From: Ruixingdingia sedimenti
GTDB taxonomy: Bacteria; Pseudomonadota; Alphaproteobacteria; Rhodobacterales; Rhodobacteraceae
Length of the DNA stretch: 64,000 nucleotides
Assembly: GCF_031432425.1 (NCBI RefSeq)
Contig: NZ_JAVKPH010000002.1
Coordinates: 241,235-305,234, forward strand
Direction of reading: 5' to 3'
Positions 56,833 to 64,000 of this stretch are shown here, piece after piece; the first letter of the stretch is position 1, and the number at the start of each line of letters is the position of its first letter. The position numbers and the translations under genes are program-made. Below the pieces are notes generated by a model that saw only the letters and a program-made list of their open reading frames with translations, had not been told where the DNA came from and did no database searches.

Positions 56833-58151
56833 TGTCCGAACGATGTTTTCGCGCGATCCGTATAGGCCTTGTAGCGGTCCTTGCGGCCGCGGCGGCCGCC
56901 CTTGGCGTCGATGGGGGGGAAAAGGCCGAAGTTCACGTTCATCGGCTGGAAGGTCTTCGCCTCTGCGCCCCCGGTGATGTGGGCGACCAGCGCGCCCATG
57001 GCGGTGTCGGGCGGCGGCGGCGGCAGATCGCGGCCCTGCATCGCGGCTGCGGCCATCCGGCCGGCCAGCAGGCCCATGGCGGCGGATTCGACATAGCCCT
57101 CCACCCCCGTGATCTGGCCGGCGAAGCGGATGTCGGGCCGCGCGCGCAGGCGCATCTGGCCGTCCAGCAGCGTGGGCGAATTGATGAAGGTGTTGCGGTG
57201 GATGCCGCCCAACCGTGCGAAGGCGGCATCCTGAAGGCCGGGAATCATACGGAAAACAGTGGTTTGCGCGCCGTACTTCATCTTGGTCTGGAAGCCCACG
57301 ATATTGTAGAGCGTGCCGAGCGCGTTGTCGCGGCGCAGCTGCACCACCGCATAGGGTTTGACCCCCGGGTTGTGCGCGTTCGTCAGCCCCACCGGCTTCA
57401 TCGGCCCGAAGCGCAGCGTTTCGCGCCCGCGTTCGGCCATCACCTCGATGGGCAGGCAGCCGTCGAAATAACCGGCCGTTTCGCCTTCGCGGAACTCTGT
57501 CTTGTCGGCGGCCAGAAGCGCGTCGATGAAGGCCTCGTACTGGTCCTTCGTCATCGGGCAGTTGATATAGGCGGTGCGTTCGTCCTCGGTCTCGCCCTTG
57601 TCGTAGCGCGACTGGCGCCAGGCCACGGACATGTCGATGGTATCGGCATGGACGATGGGCGCGATGGCGTCGAAGAAGGCGAGGCTGTCGGCCCCCGTCG
57701 CCGCGCGGATGCTGTCGGCCAGCGCGGGCGAGGTCAGCGGCCCGGTGGCGACGATCCACTGGCCGGTGTCGGGCAGCTCTGTCACCTCCTCCTCACTGAC
57801 GGAAATCAGCGGGTGGCTGCGCAGCCGTTCGGTGATCCAGGCGGCGAAGGGGTCGCGGTCCACGGCCAGCGCGCCGCCCGCGGGCAGGCGGTGCGCCTCG
57901 GCCGATTGCAGGACAAGACCGCCGGCCGCGCGCATTTCCCAATGCAGCAGGCCCACGGCGTTGCGTTCGTCATCGTCCGACCGGAACGAGTTGGAACAGA
58001 CCATTTCCGCGAAAAGCCCGGTGCGATGCGCGAAGGTGCCGACCCTGGGGCGCATTTCGTGCAGCACCACGGGCACGCCCGCCTCTGCCGCCTGCCACGC
58101 CGCCTCTGACCCGGCCATGCCGCCGCCGATGATGTGCAATCTGTCCGTCAT
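56811..58151 (-). CDS. trmFO: Methylenetetrahydrofolate--tRNA-(uracil-5-)-methyltransferase
   Basis: A 446-residue folate- and FAD-dependent enzyme making m5U54 in the tRNA T loop. FAD motif LHIIGGGMAGSEAAWQAAEAG is N-terminal. Family segments EMVCSNSFRSDD (catalytic Cys), TAYINCPMTKDQYEAF (second Cys), MKPVGLTNAH and FQPMNVNFGLFPP are all present. The start MTDRLHIIGGG at 58151 is family-like; an ATG three codons upstream (58160) directly follows the cueR stop and is possible. It overlaps gluQ, so two tRNA-modification genes share a transcript. Confidence 0.95.
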   Translation of the reverse strand: MTDRLHIIGGGMAGSEAAWQAAEAGVPVVLHEMRPRVGTFAHRTGLFAEMVCSNSFRSDDDERNAVGLLHWEMRAAGGLVLQSAEAHRLPAGGALAVDRDPFAAWITERLRSHPLISVSEEEVTELPDTGQWIVATGPLTSPALADSIRAATGADSLAFFDAIAPIVHADTIDMSVAWRQSRYDKGETEDERTAYINCPMTKDQYEAFIDALLAADKTEFREGETAGYFDGCLPIEVMAERGRETLRFGPMKPVGLTNAHNPGVKPYAVVQLRRDNALGTLYNIVGFQTKMKYGAQTTVFRMIPGLQDAAFARLGGIHRNTFINSPTLLDGQMRLRARPDIRFAGQITGVEGYVESAAMGLLAGRMAAAAMQGRDLPPPPPDTAMGALVAHITGGAEAKTFQPMNVNFGLFPPIDAKGGRRGRKDRYKAYTDRAKTSFGQWLAGQS

Positions 58152-58160
58152 GCCCCGCAT

Positions 58161-58554
58161 CTAGCCGCTGGCGCAGGCTTTGGGAAGGCCCGCGATCCCC
58201 TGCAAGATCGGACAGTCGGGGCGGTTGTCGCCGGCGCAGGCATCGACCAGTTCGGTCAGCGTCGCGCGCATGGCGGCAAGTTCCGCCATCTTGCGCGCGA
58301 TCTCGTCCAGATGGCCTTCGGCGATCCGCTTCACCTCGGCGCTGGCGCGGCTGCGGTCGGCGTAAAGGGCCAGCAGCGCGCGGCAATCCTCGATGGTGAA
58401 GCCGAGCGCGCGGGCACGGCCGAGGAAGGTCAGCTTGTGCAGGTCGCTGTCGCGGTAGCTGCGATAGCCGTTGGCGGTGCGCAACGGGGTCAGCAAGCCG
58501 ATGTCCTCATAGTAACGGATGGTTTTCGCGGGCAGGCCCGACAGGCGGGCGGCG

Positions 58555-58568
<14 letters not shown>
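58161..58568 (-). CDS. cueR: MerR-family copper-responsive regulator CueR
   Basis: A 135-residue regulator with an N-terminal MerR helix-turn-helix (NIGDAARLSGLPAKTIRYYEDIGLL), a long dimerisation helix and the metal loop CAGDNRPDCPIL, whose two Cys spaced by seven residues are typical of CueR for Cu(I). It should activate copA and copZ; both have promoters with a 19-bp spacer dyad (61031-61061, 61334-61365). It overlaps the end of copA by 14 bp, so it is made from the copA transcript. The start at 58568 has AGAGG 7 bases upstream. Confidence 0.92.
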
Positions 58569-60993
<2,425 letters not shown>

Positions 60994-61030
60994 GGCTCGT
61001 CCTCCGGCGCCGGAATGGCGGATGACAGGG

Positions 61031-61061
61031 TAGATGAGGGTTCCAGTCACAGGAAGGTCAA
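61031..61061 (-). promoter_or_regulatory. CueR-type promoter of copA
   Basis: On the minus strand TTGACC (61061-61056), a 19-base spacer and CATCTA (61036-61031). The spacer holds the dyad ACCTTCC-TGTGACT-GGAA, close to the CueR operator ACCTTCC-N7-GGAAGGT. The long 19-bp spacer is the hallmark of MerR-family activated promoters. About 38 bases upstream of the copA start. Confidence 0.8.
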
Positions 61062-61096
61062 GGGGCTGCGGCAAGATTTTTCTCCACGCCGCCGAA

Positions 61097-61265
61097 GCCG
61101 GGGCAGACCCCGGCCTATATGTCCCTTCCTTCCCGGCCACTGGCCCGGCGGCACCCGTTGCTGGCCTCCGGCGGGGATATTTGGGGACAGAAAATGAATA
61201 CGTGCGCTTAGAGAGGGAAACGATCTTCATCTTGCCCCAAATACTCCCGCGCGGAGCGCCGCCGG
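61097..61265. repeat. Composite intergenic repeats between copA and copZ
   Basis: The 404-bp divergent gap 60994-61397 holds a diverged palindrome GCCGGGGCAGACCCCGGC (61097-61114), a forward arm GGCCTCCGGCGGGGATATTT and GGGGACAGAAAATGAA (61163-61198), and a reverse second-type arm CTTCATCTTGCCCCAAATAC with CTCCCGCGCGGAGCGCCGCC (61225-61264). The two promoters lie outside this block. Confidence 0.8.
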
Positions 61266-61333
61266 CGGGTGCCGCCGGGCGCGGCGCCGGGCGGTGGGCT
61301 GCCGCCCGTAGCCCGGGGCGCGCGAGATTTCCC

Positions 61334-61365
61334 TTGACCTTCCCGCGCGGGAAGCCCGAACCCTG
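61334..61365 (+). promoter_or_regulatory. CueR-type promoter of copZ
   Basis: TTGACC (61334-61339) is followed by the dyad ACCTTCCCGCGCGGGAAG (61337-61354, with the -35 and dyad sharing ACC) and a weak -10-like AACCCT 19 bases on. The half-site ACCTTCC is the same as at the copA promoter. About 33 bases before the copZ start. Confidence 0.7.
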
Positions 61366-61397
61366 CGCCCGATACCCTGCCGGCCAAGGAGGCCCCG

Positions 61398-61592
61398 ATG
61401 AAATTCCACGTCCCCGACATGACCTGCGGCCATTGCCGCGCCTCGGTGCAGGAGGCGCTGGCCCGGCTCGACCCCGGCGCGCGCGTCAGCGTCGACCTGT
61501 CCGCGCGCATGGTCGAGGTGGCCACCGCCGCCTCGGCGCCCGATGTCGTCGCCGCGCTGGCGGAAATCGGCTTTCCCGCCACCCCGGCCTGA
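61398..61592 (+). CDS. copZ: CopZ-type copper chaperone
   Basis: A 64-residue single heavy-metal domain with the copper-binding motif DMTCGHC (residues 7-13) and the fold pattern of one HMA unit (VSVDLSARMVEVATAA, ALAEIGFPATPA). It would carry Cu(I) to CopA. AAGGAGG lies 6 bases before the ATG. Divergent from copA, with its own CueR-type promoter. Confidence 0.9.
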   Translation: MKFHVPDMTCGHCRASVQEALARLDPGARVSVDLSARMVEVATAASAPDVVAALAEIGFPATPA

Positions 61593-61677
61593 GCCTGTCC
61601 CCCCGCCGGGGCCTTGACCTCGCCCGCCCGGCGGGCCTTATTCGATGGGAACGCAATCCTACCGGAAAGGAAACGCC

Positions 61678-62280
61678 ATGGCTTTCACGCTGCCCGATCT
61701 TCCCTATGCCCATGACGCGCTGGCGTCGCTCGGCATGTCGAAGGAAACGCTCGAATATCACCACGACCTGCACCACAAGGCCTATGTCGACAACGGCAAC
61801 AAGCTGATCGCCGGGACCGAGTGGGAAAACAAGTCGCTCGAGGACATCATCCGCGGCACCTATCAGGCGGGCGCCGTGGCGCAGAACGGCATCTTCAACA
61901 ACGCCAGCCAGCACTGGAACCACAACCAGTTCTGGGAAATGATGGGCCCGGGCGAGGGCAAGAAGATCCCCGGCGCGCTGGAAAAGGCGCTGACCGAATC
62001 CTTCGGTTCGGTCGACAAGTTCAAGGAAGACTTCGCCGCCGCGGGCGCGGGCCAGTTCGGCTCGGGCTGGTGCTGGCTGGTCAAGGACAAGGACGGGTCG
62101 CTGAAGGTGACAAAGACCGAGAACGGGGTGAACCCGCTCTGCTTCGGGCAGACTGCGCTTCTGGGCTGCGACGTGTGGGAACATTCCTACTACATCGACT
62201 TCCGCAACAAGCGCCCGGCCTATCTGACCAACTTCCTCGAAAAGCTGGTGAACTGGGAAAACGTCGCCTCGCGGCTCTGA
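61678..62280 (+). CDS. sodB: Superoxide dismutase, iron type
   Basis: A 200-residue cytoplasmic dismutase. Metal ligands are in LEYHHDLHHKAYVDN, ASQHWNHNQFWEMM and CDVWEHSYYIDF; the pattern AAAGAGQFGSGWCWL and the Gln placement favour Fe over Mn. AAGGAAACGCC before the ATG at 61678 selects MAFTLPDLPYAHD over an upstream ATG at 61645. A strong terminator follows. Placement beside copper genes is common in this order but need not mean co-regulation. Confidence 0.95.
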   Translation: MAFTLPDLPYAHDALASLGMSKETLEYHHDLHHKAYVDNGNKLIAGTEWENKSLEDIIRGTYQAGAVAQNGIFNNASQHWNHNQFWEMMGPGEGKKIPGALEKALTESFGSVDKFKEDFAAAGAGQFGSGWCWLVKDKDGSLKVTKTENGVNPLCFGQTALLGCDVWEHSYYIDFRNKRPAYLTNFLEKLVNWENVASRL

Positions 62281-62305
62281 TCCGGGGCGCGCGGATCCGG
62301 CCATG

Positions 62306-62339
62306 GGCCTGCCGGGCGATCCGGCGGGCCTTTTCTTTT
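62306..62339 (+). terminator. Rho-independent terminator of sodB
   Basis: GGCCTGCCGG (62306-62315), loop GCGAT, CCGGCGGGCC (62321-62330) with one G-U pair, followed by TTTTCTTTT. It ends 26 bases after the sodB stop. Confidence 0.88.
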
Positions 62340-62344
62340 GTGGC

Positions 62345-62473
62345 GGGCGGCGCAGGGGGCATTCTGCCCCCTCTTGGCTGCGCCAATTCACCCCCTGAGG
62401 ATATTTTCAGACAGAAAGTGAAGAAGGGCGGGCCCCTGTCCACTTTCTGTCCTTAAATATCCCCGCCGGAGGC
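62345..62473. repeat. Composite intergenic repeat, extended form (second copy of the 49814 block)
   Basis: Left block GGGCGGCGCAGGGGGCATTC, TGCCCCCTCTTGGC and CAATTCACCCCCTGA leads into forward arm GGATATTTTCAGACAGAAAG (62399-62418) and reverse arm CCACTTTCTGTCC, AAATATCCCCGCCGGAGG (62440-62472). It matches 49814-49956 almost throughout. It lies between the convergent sodB and LOG genes; the rest of the 263-bp gap holds the sodB terminator and a run of nine or more G (62527-62538). Confidence 0.85.
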
Positions 62474-62543
62474 TGCTGTCCTCTCCGCTCGCAGAGCCGC
62501 CGGGATCAGGGCGCGGGACATGCAGGCGGGGGGGGGGGCCGGC

Positions 62544-63098
62544 TTACGACAGGGCCGCGCGCAGGCGCCGTTCCAGCGTTTCCACATCGGGGACCACGGC
62601 GGAATAGGTCGCGAGCGAGGCATCGGCGAAGCCCTCGGCGATCACATGGTCGATCAGCGCCAGCAGCGGGTCCCAGTAGCCGTCGATGTTCAGCACGAAG
62701 AGCGGCTTTTCGTGCAGCCCGATCTGGCGCCAGGTCAGCGCCTCGAAATATTCGTCCAGCGTCCCGGCACCGCCCGGCAGCACCACGATCGCGTCCGAGT
62801 TCATGAACATCACCTTCTTGCGTTCGTGCATGTTCTCGGTGACGACGATGCCGGGGCCGCGGTCGCGTCCGCGTTCGCGGCCCATCAGATGCACCGGGAT
62901 GACGCCGAGCGTGGCGCCCCCCGCCGCCTGCGCGGCCTGCGCCGTCTCGCCCATCAGCCCCACGTCGCCCGCGCCGTAGACCAGCCGCCAGCCGGCCGCG
63001 GCGATCGTGCGGCCCACCGCCTTGGCCGCCGCCGCATGCGATGGCCGGCCGCCGGCGCGCGCACCGCAGAACACACAGACCGAGCGGGAAGAAGTCAT
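62544..63098 (-). CDS. LOG family protein (cytokinin riboside 5'-monophosphate phosphoribohydrolase type)
   Basis: A 184-residue Rossmann-like hydrolase. The start SVCVFCGARAG, the segment LVYGAGDVGLMG and the active-site motif LPGGAGTLDEYFE (residues about 107-119) identify the TIGR00730/LOG group, which cleaves ribose 5-phosphate from nucleoside monophosphates, including cytokinin precursors and probably AMP-like compounds. In bacteria the physiological substrate is often unclear. Start at 63098; further upstream frame to 63437 is low-complexity antisense. Confidence 0.9.
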   Translation of the reverse strand: MTSSRSVCVFCGARAGGRPSHAAAAKAVGRTIAAAGWRLVYGAGDVGLMGETAQAAQAAGGATLGVIPVHLMGRERGRDRGPGIVVTENMHERKKVMFMNSDAIVVLPGGAGTLDEYFEALTWRQIGLHEKPLFVLNIDGYWDPLLALIDHVIAEGFADASLATYSAVVPDVETLERRLRAALS

Positions 63099-63211
63099 GG
63101 CGCATTCCTCATTTGGTGGTTTGACTCTGTTACAGGGCTTCTTATGGTCGCTCAAGCAGGCCGGGGATGGCGGGGCAGCATGCCGCCGGGCGGCGGGGGG
63201 CGGGGACGGGA

Positions 63212-64000
63212 ATGACGCAAGGGGCGGGCGCGGCGCAGGCGGGGCTGGCAACGGGGGCGAAGGTGACGCTGGCGGCGGCGGCCGTCGCGGTGCTGGCGGT
63301 GGGGGGCTGGCTTGCGCTGCGGCCCGCGCCGCCGCAGGCGGTGCCGGCGCCTGTCGCCGCGCCCGTGGCGCCCCCCGCACCGGCGCAATCCGCCGCACCC
63401 GCCGCCCCCACCGGCGCCCCGACGCCTGCGCCCGCAACCGAGCCCCATCCGCCGCGTTTCGATCTGGTGCGGATCGAGCCCGACGGCACCGCCACCGTCG
63501 CCGGGCGGGCCGAGGCCGGGGCCATGGTCGCCGTGCTGGTCGAGGGGGCGGAGGCCCTTGCCGTCGCCGCCGATCCGCAGGGGCGTTTCGCCGCGCTCTT
63601 CACCCTGCCGCCCGCGCCTGCGCCGCGGGTGATGACGCTGGAGGCGCGGCTGGCCGATGGCCGGGTGCTGGCCTCGTCCGAACAGGTGATCATCGCGGCG
63701 GCTGCCGAGGCCGGGGCCCCGCCCCCTGCGGCGCCCCCCGCGGCCGCCGATACTGCGGCGGCCGCCGTCCCGCCGCCCGCCGCTGTCGCGGATGCCCCCG
63801 CGGCGGTCGCTGCCGCCCCGGAAGGGGCGGAGGCCGCGGCCGTGGCGGCGGCCGGGGGGGCGCCGGTATCCCCCGAGGCACCTGCCGCCCCCGCGGCGGC
63901 AGCGGGCGGGGCCGGGGCCTCGCGCGCGGCGGGGGCCTGCGGTGCGGCGGGTTCTGGTGCGGCCTCGGGGGCGGGCCCGGTCACGGGCTCGGCGGCCGTT
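63212..64000 (+). CDS. N-terminal part of a LysM/Ig-like envelope protein, truncated by the window edge
   Basis: An open frame of 263 codons without a stop. It begins MTQGAGAAQAGLATGAKVTL with one membrane helix (about residues 18-40), then a Pro/Ala-rich linker to about residue 85, then an Ig/BON-like domain (FDLVRIEPDGTATVAGRAEA, FAALFTLPPAPAPRVMTLEA) and a second Ala-rich linker. In Rhodobacterales proteins with this layout end in a LysM peptidoglycan-binding domain, which would lie past the edge. GGGACGGGA precedes the ATG. Low-complexity sequence makes alignment of the linkers unreliable. Confidence 0.75.
   Translation, partial: MTQGAGAAQAGLATGAKVTLAAAAVAVLAVGGWLALRPAPPQAVPAPVAAPVAPPAPAQSAAPAAPTGAPTPAPATEPHPPRFDLVRIEPDGTATVAGRAEAGAMVAVLVEGAEALAVAADPQGRFAALFTLPPAPAPRVMTLEARLADGRVLASSEQVIIAAAAEAGAPPPAAPPAAADTAAAAVPPPAAVADAPAAVAAAPEGAEAAAVAAAGGAPVSPEAPAAPAAAAGGAGASRAAGACGAAGSGAASGAGPVTGSAAV

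Overview
The window reads as chromosomal DNA of a high-GC alphaproteobacterium of the Rhodobacterales (Rhodobacter/Paracoccus-like). Support: very strong GC3 bias that opens long antisense shadow frames, the family content (RTX and Hint proteins, DUF6455, a LysM/Ig-like protein, an XRE-LuxR-LuxI quorum-sensing locus, TrmFO rather than a tRNA-m5U methylase of other type), and operons packed with ATGA/GTGA start-stop overlaps. Genes are dense, with one tRNA and no rRNA, CRISPR array, prophage or transposase.

Layout. 1-4.3 kb: housekeeping (5' tip of a probable aldolase gene, Hint-domain protein, tRNA-Leu, tig, RTX protein, fabD). 4.4-12.5 kb: amine and amino-acid use: a ydcSTUV-patD-type putrescine import/oxidation operon, a LysR regulator and dadA. 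12.7-19.9 kb: three exported proteins of unusual architecture: WD40+caspase-like peptidase, MEMO+CapA fusion, and MORN-repeat protein. 20.2-22.5 kb: modE-modB-modC with no modA. 22.5-25.6 kb: EpmB/KamA-type radical SAM enzyme, pirin, azoreductase.

25.9-34.6 kb and 40.2-49.6 kb form a catabolic island. One side holds a metallo-beta-lactamase-fold hydrolase, an FCD-type GntR regulator and an FAD oxidoreductase; divergent from them are an alpha/beta hydrolase, a ribose-type ABC importer, a tautomerase, a short-chain dehydrogenase and a HbpS/GlcG protein. The other side has two tandem GMC dehydrogenase plus small-subunit pairs, an amidohydrolase and a small transporter, divergent from etfB-etfA and a membrane iron-sulfur oxidoreductase. 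Both divergent promoter regions carry the same TTGT(C/T)GACA-type dyad, so one GntR regulator may control both. I infer import and stepwise oxidation of a hydroxylated or cyclic carbon source with electrons passed through ETF to the quinone pool; the substrate is unknown.

The island is interrupted (34.8-39.8 kb) by a DUF6455 gene and a sulfonate-type operon (FMN reductase, LLM monooxygenase, permease, binding protein, ATPase) in which three of five genes carry frameshifts or deletions. 50.1-52.2 kb: luxI, luxR and an XRE regulator. 52.5-58.2 kb: tyrosine degradation (fahA, maiA), hisI, an IscU-like protein, gluQ, trmFO. 58.2-61.6 kb: copper defence (cueR, copA, copZ) with two CueR-type promoters. 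61.7-64 kb: sodB, a LOG-family gene and a truncated LysM-type gene.

Almost every gap between transcription units carries members of a composite palindromic repeat family (about eleven loci), and a separate ~250-bp repeat occurs twice in opposite orientation (about 39.96-40.21 kb and 53.89-54.13 kb). These repeats and the three-protein 12.7-19.9 kb locus are the least explained parts of the window.
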